Origin: Methanosarcinales archaeon
Lineage (GTDB): Archaea > Halobacteriota > Methanosarcinia > Methanosarcinales > Methanocomedenaceae
NCBI GenBank assembly: GCA_023136155.1
Contig: JAGLRT010000167.1
Span: forward strand, 1 to 11,410
Direction: 5' to 3'
Length of the DNA stretch: 11,410 nt
The notes under the pieces were generated by a model. That model searched no databases and was not told where the DNA came from. It worked only from the letters and a program-made list of their open reading frames with translations. Position 1 is the stretch's first letter. The number at the start of each line of letters is the position of its first letter. A program made the position numbers and the translations under genes. This document shows positions 1-6,755 of the stretch, one piece after another.

Positions 1-777
1 TTCTGAGGCGTACCAGTAAGTATGACCTTTCAGTTTTTTCTTTTCTAAAAAAACCATTGTGTAATTATAGGGACTAATATTATATATGCTTTTTTCATTC
101 TTTCAATATCAATATAGCTTAATTATTGATTTAAATAGTTAGGGACTAAATGTATAGATGTGGGACGAAGGCGTAGTATGCAGGTTTTTTCAAAAAATTT
201 GACGATTTTCAGTTATCTTTGAAAGTCAAGTTTGATGGTTAAGTTAAAGATTGTTTGCTTAAAATGTGGTGAAAGTATTGTATAATAACAGATATTTAAA
301 TTAATGCACACTCATATAAATCATTCCAACAGAAAATTTGAAAAACAAATACATAAATACAGAACCATATTGATTGGATGTTCGACATTCATCTAATTAT
401 GAACTCGTATAAGTTCTCTGCTAAATATAATTTTAGTTAATGAAAAGGATAAGAATGGCAAGTTTCAGACACTACCATTAATGTAAAACGATATCCAGAA
501 GATAAAGGCTCTTCAAAGCGATTGAGGCTTAAACAAGTCGGATATCGACAGCATATAATATAGAGCCTGAGATGAGTATTTTCATTGATCTGTAGATTCT
601 ACTTATTACTTAATAATCAAACTTACGAAAAAATTGGAGATATACCACATAGCCAGTTTTGATGGTGGATTTGACGGAATCGTGTCAAGGATAAGATCCT
701 CAACAGAATAACTGCAAATAGTCAACCTTTGGTATGAAAATACATCACCATTTTCATGATTGTAGGTGTCCTCAAGC
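1..777. other. AT-rich stretch without a recognisable gene
   Basis: No frame on either strand stays open long enough, with plausible protein composition, to be called a gene. Stops are dense in all frames and the base composition is much more AT-rich than in the genes to the right. I saw no tRNA cloverleaf and no rRNA similarity. Small structures are present: an 8-bp perfect inverted repeat (CGATATCC at 489-496, GGATATCG at 540-547) and a short palindrome GAACT...AGTTC at 401-416. The stretch around 450-720 has the mixed-frame look of decayed coding DNA, but I could not assign a family. It could equally be plain intergenic sequence. Confidence 0.6.
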
Positions 778-1440
778 TCATGAATGTTTCTTTTGGATAT
801 CCATACCCTTGACCACTCCCAGCGCCTTGACCATCCGGTTCATGGTCTTGCGCATTGACCTTAGCCCCTCCTCATCCTCAGCTGCACCCTCAGCCATCCT
901 ATCCTTTGACCAGAAAGTGCCGCCAAGATTTGCACCGAACGAGCCGCCGCCGACCGGTATCATCTCGCTGATAATATAAAAATGATGTATCGACTGGATG
1001 GCAATCTCCTGCCCCCCAACCCGGTCGCCGCCCACAGCCAGGGCCGCGCCTACTTTGTTGCGCAGGATGTCAGGGTCTTTCGCCACCATTGCGCGGCAGC
1101 GATCCAGCATGGTCTTGGTCTGGGCGCTCAGGTTACCCTGGTAGACCGGAGTACCGATTATGATGCCGTCTGCCCATTCCAGTCCTTCATAGAACTCATG
1201 CATGTCATCCTTATGGACGCAGCCGCTTCGCTCCCTGACACAGTAGTCGCAGTGGATGCAGAAGTTTAGGTGTTTGCCTTTGGCTGAAAAATACTTAGTT
1301 TCTGCGCCATATTTTTCCTCAAGGTATGTGAGTGATGTGTTGACTATGTAATCGGTGGATCCTTTTCGCGGGCTTCCTGATATTCCTAAGATCTTTATTA
1401 TGGTATTACCCCCTAAATTATGTAGTTTTATTATTTGCAT
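778..1440 (-). CDS. Iron-sulfur flavoprotein (Isf family, NADPH-dependent FMN reductase fold)
   Basis: Flavodoxin-like FMN protein with one [4Fe-4S] cluster. In methanogens Isf passes electrons from ferredoxin and has been linked to O2/H2O2 detoxification; that role is family knowledge. Seen here: the FMN phosphate loop GISGSPRKGS near the N-terminus, the compact cysteine motif C-x2-C-x2-C-x6-C (CIHCDYCVRERSGC, residues 61-74 from the ATG), TPVYQGNLSAQTK, and GGDRVGGQE with IQSIHHF. Counted from the family-typical start (ILGISGSPR preceded by 'MK'), the cysteines fall at 47, 50, 53 and 60, nearly as in characterised Isf. That start would be ATA at 1398, with GGGGGT (1413-1408) spaced as a ribosome binding site. 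The ATG at 1440 is the only canonical start in the N-terminal region and is used for these coordinates, but it lies very close to a TATA box. It is monocistronic and divergent from the presenilin gene. The family call is firm; the start is uncertain. Confidence 0.9.
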   Translation of the reverse strand: MQIIKLHNLGGNTIIKILGISGSPRKGSTDYIVNTSLTYLEEKYGAETKYFSAKGKHLNFCIHCDYCVRERSGCVHKDDMHEFYEGLEWADGIIIGTPVYQGNLSAQTKTMLDRCRAMVAKDPDILRNKVGAALAVGGDRVGGQEIAIQSIHHFYIISEMIPVGGGSFGANLGGTFWSKDRMAEGAAEDEEGLRSMRKTMNRMVKALGVVKGMDIQKKHS

Positions 1441-1445
1441 GAGGT

Positions 1446-1454
1446 TTTATAAAT
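1446..1454 (-). promoter_or_regulatory. TATA box of the iron-sulfur flavoprotein gene
   Basis: On the minus strand this reads ATTTATAAA, a good archaeal TATA box. Its centre predicts transcription starting about 25 nt downstream, near 1424. That is inside the annotated reading frame and downstream of the ATG at 1440. If this is the promoter in use, the ATG is not on the transcript and translation must start at or near 1398. The box was found by eye only. Confidence 0.5.
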
Positions 1455-1772
1455 ATTGATTGTGGGATGCTCCACGGAGTTTTCAACGGCTTTATTGGTA
1501 AGGGGGTTTTATGAAAGGTCAGGGAGCGCTATGAAAAACTATAATGACGGACAACAGGAAAAATCTGGGGAAGCAATATATACAGGCCTATGGTACTTCA
1601 GAATGTGACCTCTACTCCACTGCCAACAAAATAACAGGATTGGTCTTGATTAAAATTATTACAGTTGCACCGAATTGGAGTTTAATTTACCCACATAAAA
1701 TAGCGAAGAAGCGTTTACAAGAAGGTAACTCTGATTACCTTTCTTCTTTATTTACTATAAGATTACCTGATA

Positions 1773-1781
1773 ATTATAATA
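1773..1781 (+). promoter_or_regulatory. Candidate TATA box for the presenilin-family gene
   Basis: ATTATAATA lies so that transcription would begin near 1803, giving a leader of about 30 nt to the TTG start at 1834. The region is generally AT-rich, so other boxes are possible. Confidence 0.35.
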
Positions 1782-1833
1782 ACTTTAATAACGTTTATTG
1801 GTCTATTCCTTACAACCAGAAGGAGCCGTTATT

Positions 1834-2781
1834 TTGACAGAAACCAAGAAAAAGGAAATCACAATTGCATATATACTTCCTTTCGTTGTTATGGGAGTGT
1901 TCCTGCTATTAGTCCAGTTAATCTCAGTTATGCTTGCCCAACCTATGATAGATGAAGGCATGCAGTTCACTGAAAACCCTGATAGCATATATAATTCAAT
2001 ATATTACATAGGACTTATACTTGGATTCACTCTGGTCATACTCTATGCTTTCAAGAAAAATATCAAATGGTTGATCCATGGTTTCATCCTATTTTCAGTA
2101 GGCGCTACCCTATATTATGTATTTCTTCCAATCTTTGCCATATTCATGGATGAAAGTACCCGTATAATACCTTCGCTGGTATTAGCAGTGGCAATTACCG
2201 TACTGCTTTACCGGTTCCCTGAATGGCATGTCATCGACATCATCGGCATCCTGATAGGTGCAGGAGTAGCAGCTATTATCGGAATATCTTTTGGCGTAAT
2301 CCCTACACTGGTACTGCTGATAATGCTGGCGGTCTATGATGCAATATCAGTATACAAGACCAAACATATGCTCGCCCTGGCTGAAGGCGTGATGGACATG
2401 AAGGTACCTATATTATTCGTCATACCGAACCACCTGAACTTCTCATTCCGAAAATACGAATATGATAAAGAAGGTGAACGCGAGGCATTCTTTATGGGCC
2501 TGGGAGATGCGATTATGCCTACCATACTTGTAGTATCGGCCAATGTGTTCATTACCCGGACTGATTACTTAAACTTGCTTATATTCGAGCTACCTGGTGT
2601 AGGTATAATCAATTCACCGGCCCTTGGTGCGGCTGCGGGTACTATTGTGGCCTTTGCGGCACTGATGGCTCTGGTGGCAAAAGGGAAACCACAGGCAGGA
2701 TTACCTTTCCTGAACACAGGAGCCATATTAGGATATGTTTTAGGGTGCCTATGGAGCGGCGTGCCTATACTACCCTTATAA
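1834..2781 (+). CDS. Presenilin/signal-peptide-peptidase-family intramembrane aspartyl protease
   Basis: Multi-pass membrane protease that would cleave membrane-embedded substrates; its substrate is unknown. From the TTG start it has 315 residues, nearly all of them hydrophobic helices, about nine in number. The two family active-site motifs are present: YD in a helix (AVYDAIS, D169) and GxGD in the next (FMGLGDAIMP, D225). A conserved C-terminal GLPFLNTGAI segment (about 289-298) sits where presenilins carry the PAL motif. The D169/D225 spacing agrees with archaeal presenilin homologues. TTG at 1834 was chosen because AGGAG at 1821-1825 lies 8 nt upstream; an in-frame ATG at 1798 would add 12 residues but has no ribosome site and sits at the predicted transcript start. 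The next gene, hdrA, is co-oriented 77 nt away with its own TATA box, so co-transcription is uncertain. Confidence 0.88.
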   Translation: MTETKKKEITIAYILPFVVMGVFLLLVQLISVMLAQPMIDEGMQFTENPDSIYNSIYYIGLILGFTLVILYAFKKNIKWLIHGFILFSVGATLYYVFLPIFAIFMDESTRIIPSLVLAVAITVLLYRFPEWHVIDIIGILIGAGVAAIIGISFGVIPTLVLLIMLAVYDAISVYKTKHMLALAEGVMDMKVPILFVIPNHLNFSFRKYEYDKEGEREAFFMGLGDAIMPTILVVSANVFITRTDYLNLLIFELPGVGIINSPALGAAAGTIVAFAALMALVAKGKPQAGLPFLNTGAILGYVLGCLWSGVPILPL

Positions 2782-2796
2782 TCTAAGGATGTTTTA

Positions 2797-2805
2797 CATA
2801 TAAAA
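2797..2805 (+). promoter_or_regulatory. TATA box of hdrA
   Basis: CATATAAAA in the 77-nt gap before hdrA predicts transcription from about 2826. The leader would be some 30 nt and carry AAGAGG (about 2842-2847) as ribosome binding site for the ATG at 2859. This suggests hdrA has its own promoter even if it is also read through from the protease gene. Confidence 0.5.
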
Positions 2806-2858
2806 TATCTTATCAATATTATTCTATTAAATAACCTGACAAAAGAGGCTGTATCCTG

Positions 2859-5207
2859 ATGCGAATTGGAGTATATACATGCCATTGCGGCAGCAATATT
2901 GCGGGCCAATTGAATGTGGAATCGGTACGTGAATTTGCCAGTACACTGCCCGACGTTGTAGTGTCAAAGGATATTACCTATGCATGCGGGGACCAGGGGC
3001 AGGATGAGATCAAGAAAGACATCCAAAAACTCTATCTTGACCGCATCGTGGTTGCTGCCTGCTCCCCCAGATTACATGAGGTGACCTTCAGGCGGGCGGC
3101 TGAAGCTGCCGGACTGAATCCTTACATGGTAGAGATTGCGAATATACGTGAGCAATGCAGCTGGGTACACAAGGATGCCTATCATTACGCCACTCAAAAG
3201 GCCAGGGACCTTGTGGCTATGGGTGTAGCCAGGGCGAGGCTGTTAAGCCCACTTACGGTTGAAACAGTTCCAGCCATCAGGGACGTATTGGTAATCGGCG
3301 GAGGAGTTACTGGTGTCCAGGCGGCACTCAACATGGCTGATAGCGGTATAAAAGTCCACATTGTCGAGCGTGAGCCAATGCTGGGCGGATGGATGGCACG
3401 GCTCAACGAAGTATTCCCTACAAATGACTGCTCAATGTGCGTGCTGGCTCCCAAGCTTACCGAGGCCATTGACCATCCGAACATAACCGTCCATACTTAT
3501 TCTGAGATTAAAAAAATAACCGGGCATGTCGGAGATTTTCACATCACTGCGCAGCACAAACCCAGGTACGTTGATGAATCAAAGTGCAAGGGGTGTATCG
3601 AATTATGTGCTACAGTGTGCCCCATAGAAGTGCCAGGGGAAATTGATGGTGGATTGAGCCTGCGTAAGGCCATCTACCTGCCTCACTCCCAGGCTGTGCC
3701 CCTTGTGGCCGTGGTTGACCCTGAACACTGTGTGGGGTGCAAATTATGCCAGAAGGCATGTGAATCAGAGGCAGTGGATTTTGACCAGAAGGAAGTGGAT
3801 GTTGAGTTCCATGTGGGCGCCATTATCGTAGCTACCGGACACCGTCCATTTGATGCATCAAGGAAGCCCGAATATGGTTATGGCATTGTCCGTAACGTCA
3901 TCACCAGTATGGAACTTGAACAGATGGTGAATGCTTCGGGCCCCACTAACGGTTTGGTAGTCCGTCCTTCGGACGGACACAAGGCAAAAAGGGTAGCATT
4001 TATTCAATGTGTGGGCAGCAGGGATGAGACTGTGGGCAACCCGTATTGTTCCAGGGTGTGCTGTATGGCTGCCATAAAGAACGCAGGGCTTATCAGGGAC
4101 AGGGACCCGGAGTCAAGGGTAAGTGTACATTATATCGACATCAGGGCTGGCGGCGAGAACTACGAGGAGTATTATATCAGAAATCAGGAAAAAGGTGTAG
4201 AATTCATCAGGGGCAGGATGGCATCAGTGAAAGATGTAGACGGTGAGGCTGTCATTACCTATGAAGATACCATGACCGGGGAGATTGTGGACGAGACTGT
4301 GGATTTGGTAGTGCTCTCTGTGGGCCTTGAGCCAAACCCTCATACTGGTGAAATTGTTAATACCTTGAACCTGAGCCGGCGCCCGGACAGGTTCATACAG
4401 GCGGCCCATCCTAAAATGCGTCCGGTGGATACTCATACCAGAGGTGTTTTCGTGGCTGGCTGTGCTTCAGGGCCAAAGGAGATACAGGTGTCCATTGCAC
4501 AGGGTATTGCCGCATCTGCCAGGGCCATGAGTATATTGAGTAGTGGCAGTATCCCCAAAGATGTGATGGGGGTTGAAGTCATTGATGAACTGTGTATCGG
4601 CTGCCGGCTCTGTGAGGAGGTATGCCCCTATAACAGGATTACAGTGGTAGACGGTAAAGCTGTAGTGGACGAGTTAACCTGCGGCGGATGTGGTGTCTGC
4701 GCTGCTGCCTGTCCCGGGGGTGCTCTGCAGCCCAGGCATTTCACTGATAATCAGATTCTGGCTCCGGTACGTGCAGCGACACAGGACATTAAAGAGACTC
4801 CGTTTATTGTCGCTTTTTTGTGCCACTGGTGCAGTTATGCAGCAGCTGACCTGGCAGGGTCACTGGGTGCAGGCTACCCCACCAATGTCAGGAATATCCG
4901 TGTGATGTGTGCAGGCAGGGTGAACCCATCATTTGTTCTGGAGGCTTTGAAGGGTGGTGCGGACGGTGTACTGGTGGCAGGGTGTCGGTTTGGCGAATGT
5001 CACTACCAAAATGGGAATGTTAAAGCCCAGCAGCGGATGGATATCCTGAAAGGTATGCTGGCTGATATGGGGATTCAGCCTGGGCGTGTGAGGACTGCCT
5101 GGATTGCGGCCAGTGAGGGGGGAAAGTTTGCAAAGGAGATTTGTGATTTTGTGGACGAACTGGTTGAGATGGGAGAGATTGGGAGTGAACTTGATGAATG
5201 GAAGTGA
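2859..5207 (+). CDS. hdrA: CoB-CoM heterodisulfide reductase subunit A fused to an MvhD (FlpD) domain
   Basis: Cytosolic FAD and iron-sulfur protein that carries out flavin-based electron bifurcation. With HdrBC it couples ferredoxin to CoM-S-S-CoB heterodisulfide chemistry, in either direction. In order: N-terminal HdrA domain starting VYTCHCGSNIAG (residues 5-16); FAD-binding VIGGGVTGVQAAL (145-157); NDCSMCVLAPKL (189-200); a first cluster motif C243-x2-C246-x3-C250-x3-C254-P; a second C291/294/297/301; CVGSRDE plus YCSRVCC (C384, 397, 401, 402), matching the unusual HdrA-type cluster; FVAGCASGPKEIQVSIAQG (531-549); two ferredoxin motifs C579/582/585/589 and C608/611/614/618. Residues about 646-775 form an MvhD domain (FLCHWCSY; MCAGRVNP; GCRFGECHY) that receives electrons from a hydrogenase or F420 partner. 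This matches the HdrA2 type of Methanosarcina. No hdrB, hdrC, frhB or hydrogenase gene lies in the window. Its 3' end overlaps the next gene by 14 nt. Confidence 0.96.
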   Translation: MRIGVYTCHCGSNIAGQLNVESVREFASTLPDVVVSKDITYACGDQGQDEIKKDIQKLYLDRIVVAACSPRLHEVTFRRAAEAAGLNPYMVEIANIREQCSWVHKDAYHYATQKARDLVAMGVARARLLSPLTVETVPAIRDVLVIGGGVTGVQAALNMADSGIKVHIVEREPMLGGWMARLNEVFPTNDCSMCVLAPKLTEAIDHPNITVHTYSEIKKITGHVGDFHITAQHKPRYVDESKCKGCIELCATVCPIEVPGEIDGGLSLRKAIYLPHSQAVPLVAVVDPEHCVGCKLCQKACESEAVDFDQKEVDVEFHVGAIIVATGHRPFDASRKPEYGYGIVRNVITSMELEQMVNASGPTNGLVVRPSDGHKAKRVAFIQCVGSRDETVGNPYCSRVCCMAAIKNAGLIRDRDPESRVSVHYIDIRAGGENYEEYYIRNQEKGVEFIRGRMASVKDVDGEAVITYEDTMTGEIVDETVDLVVLSVGLEPNPHTGEIVNTLNLSRRPDRFIQAAHPKMRPVDTHTRGVFVAGCASGPKEIQVSIAQGIAASARAMSILSSGSIPKDVMGVEVIDELCIGCRLCEEVCPYNRITVVDGKAVVDELTCGGCGVCAAACPGGALQPRHFTDNQILAPVRAATQDIKETPFIVAFLCHWCSYAAADLAGSLGAGYPTNVRNIRVMCAGRVNPSFVLEALKGGADGVLVAGCRFGECHYQNGNVKAQQRMDILKGMLADMGIQPGRVRTAWIAASEGGKFAKEICDFVDELVEMGEIGSELDEWK

Positions 5208-5874
5208 TATTACAGACAATCCAGCTTCCCTTCTATATGGTCAGATTCGGCAGGTCCTGCTTGAGGCGCAAAGTGGTGTGTCCCGTGCAGTCAATACGGC
5301 AATGGTGCATGCTTATTTTGAGATTGGCCGTTTGATTGTTGAAGATGAACAACACGGTGAAGTCCGCGCTGAATACGGAAAAGAAACATTAGAACAACTC
5401 TCTAAACGACTGACTGCTGAGTTTGGCAGGGGTTTTTCGCGCCAGAATTTACAAAATATGAAACAGTTTTTCCTGGGTTTCCAGAATTGCCAGACATTGT
5501 CTGGCAAATTAAGCTGGTCTCATTATTCCTTGATTATGCGTATTGATAACGAACAGGCACGGGACTTTTATGTAAAGGAGGTCGAATCTGAGAACTGGTC
5601 TGTGAGGGAACTGGACAGGCAGATTAACTCACTGCTTTTTGAGCGTTTGGCACTGAGCCGCAATAAAGCAGAGGTCAAAGCCCTGGCCGAGCATGGACAG
5701 GTACTGGATTCTCCCCGTGATGTAATTAAAGACCCTTATGTACTTGAGTTTCTGGGGCTGCCTGAGGACAATACGCAGATTTTTGCCTCTAAGTATAAAC
5801 TTTATTTGCCAACGGAGGATGAACTTGTTCGAGAGGTCGATGAAGTGGCAAAGAGGTTGGAGGGGATGGAATAA
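5194..5874 (+). CDS. DUF1016/YhcG-family protein lacking its PD-(D/E)XK nuclease core
   Basis: The first about 190 of 226 residues match the DUF1016 N-terminal domain: RAVNTAMVHAYFEIGRLIVE, YGKETLEQLSKRL, FSRQNLQNMKQFF, LSWSHYSLIMRI, FYVKEVESENWSVRELDRQI, and DPYVLEFLGLPE. In full-length members (typically well over 300 residues) DPYVLEFLGLPE leads into a nuclease domain of some 130 residues, and a tail like QIFASKYKLYLPTEDEL follows it. Here that tail joins directly at residues 190-194, with no nuclease motifs between, and the frame stays open. This is best explained by a clean in-frame deletion. ATG 5194 was chosen because GGGAGTG at about 5181-5187 is well spaced; the gene overlaps the end of hdrA by 14 nt. 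DUF1016 proteins occur in accessory and restriction-type loci, and the fold is nuclease-like. The remaining protein cannot be that nuclease. It may be DNA- or partner-binding, or simply decaying. Confidence 0.85.
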   Translation: MNGSDITDNPASLLYGQIRQVLLEAQSGVSRAVNTAMVHAYFEIGRLIVEDEQHGEVRAEYGKETLEQLSKRLTAEFGRGFSRQNLQNMKQFFLGFQNCQTLSGKLSWSHYSLIMRIDNEQARDFYVKEVESENWSVRELDRQINSLLFERLALSRNKAEVKALAEHGQVLDSPRDVIKDPYVLEFLGLPEDNTQIFASKYKLYLPTEDELVREVDEVAKRLEGME

Positions 5875-5977
5875 CTGTTAGCAATGAATGGATAGACAAA
5901 GGAATTAAAATAGTTATTGCTATAAAGCATATCTTCGAGATAATAATGGTGAGTTTAACCGTGAACCATCGGCATAT
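5875..5977 (+). other. Unidentified peptide remnant upstream of the Fic fragment
   Basis: The frame that continues into the Fic fragment is open from 5909 and reads like real protein (YKAYLRDNNGEFNREPSAYL, then NLLDPRDKYPLNPEK after 5978). Just before it, another frame gives SNEWIDKGIK, and a one-base shift near 5905-5910 would join the two. No ATG or GTG with a ribosome site starts it. It does not resemble the N-terminal half of Fic proteins and I do not recognise the family. I read it as a leftover of a separate, frame-broken gene fused to the Fic remnant. Confidence 0.4.
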
Positions 5978-6583
5978 TTGAATCTTCTTGACCCCCGGGA
6001 CAAATATCCACTTAATCCAGAGAAAGTAAAAGGTAGCGTAACTATTCACCCCTACTATGATGGTAATGGCAGGACTGCCAGGTTGCTGGCCACTTTCATA
6101 CTTCATATGGGCGGTTACAGTCTGAACGGCTTCTTTTCTTTGGAAGAACACCACGCTCGGGAACTTGAAGAATATTATCATGCTCTGTCGGTCCATCCTC
6201 ATCATAATTACTACGAAGGCCGGGCCGAGGCAGACCTCACTGTCTGGGTTGAATATTTTATCAGGACATTAGCCGACGTTTTCACATTCGCCAAAAAGGA
6301 GGCACAAAGTAGGGTTGGAGACGAAGTGCAAATTGAGCCTGAAGCCTTACGGAGGCTTGACCCCAGGCAGAGGGTAGTGCTATCTCTTTTTGCAAGAACT
6401 GAACTGATAACTTCTGCTGATGTTGCCCGAATTCTGGGACTTTCACAACGCATGGCACGTAAACTGCTGAAAGACTGGGTCAAAGAGGGGTGGTTGGAGA
6501 TTGCTGACCCATCAAAAAGGGGACGGAGTTATACTTTATCGGTGAGTTATCGGCAATTTAACGGCAATGGATGGAATGAGTGA
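5978..6583 (+). pseudogene. Fic-domain protein, N-terminal half missing
   Basis: Fic enzymes transfer AMP or related groups to target proteins. The core motif is intact: HPYYDGNGRTAR (residues 24-35 from the TTG at 5978, catalytic His24). It is followed by the usual RLLATFILHMGGY, FFSLEEHHARELEEYYHAL, SVHPHHNYYEGRAEADLT and VEYFIRTLADVF. A C-terminal winged helix comes next (LITSADVARILGLSQRMARKLLKDWV, then GWLEI...RGRSYTLS). What is missing is everything before VTIHPYY: the N-terminal Fic helices and the target-binding part of the fold. In their place is about 20 residues of unrelated peptide. The start is only a TTG without a ribosome binding site. Full-length relatives are usually above 300 residues; this is 201. 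Probably a pseudogene made by deletion, like its DUF1016 neighbour, though an expressed fragment cannot be excluded. Confidence 0.8.
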
Positions 6584-6723
6584 ATGGTGTGCAGAATAGT
6601 CCCAGTTGAACACAGTAAAGCCACATAATACAAGTAATATTTTGGCACCAGTCACGATTTGGAGTACAGAATCCATTCCAAAATAAGTCTTCACCCTCAT
6701 ATTCATACAATATAAGTCCACAG

Positions 6724-6732
6724 CTTTATATT
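6724..6732 (+). promoter_or_regulatory. TATA box of bud32
   Basis: CTTTATATT ends 24 nt before the ATG at 6756. The expected start of transcription is at or within a few bases of that ATG, which predicts a leaderless mRNA. No ribosome binding site lies before 6756, in agreement. The rest of the 172-nt gap after the Fic remnant (6584-6723) shows nothing recognisable. Confidence 0.5.
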
Positions 6733-6755
6733 ATTCCAAGTCATTTCCCCCACTC

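Larger units (their letters stand above)
1441..1833. other. Intergenic region between flavoprotein and presenilin genes
   Basis: This gene-free stretch separates two divergent genes. It holds the minus-strand TATA box at 1446-1454 and a plus-strand AT-rich TATA candidate near 1773-1781. An open frame of 97 codons at 1544-1837 has no ribosome binding site, low-complexity composition and no family resemblance. It also runs into the start region of the presenilin gene, so I do not call it a gene. I see no repeats or RNA genes. Confidence 0.55.

Noticed and set aside
1..777. Degraded transposase in the left end
   Set aside because: Some stretches around 450-720 looked protein-like in mixed frames, but no transposase motif or terminal repeat pair could be made out.
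982..1269. Plus-strand open frame opposite the iron-sulfur flavoprotein
   Set aside because: It is the antisense shadow of a well-supported minus-strand gene and has no recognisable motifs.
1544..1837. 97-codon open frame before the presenilin gene
   Set aside because: No ribosome binding site, low-complexity composition, no family resemblance, and it covers the promoter and start region of the next gene.
5194..6583. DUF1016 plus Fic as a working toxin-antitoxin or defence pair
   Set aside because: Both genes lack essential parts (nuclease core; N-terminal Fic half), and no antitoxin-like partner is seen. Decay explains the region better.
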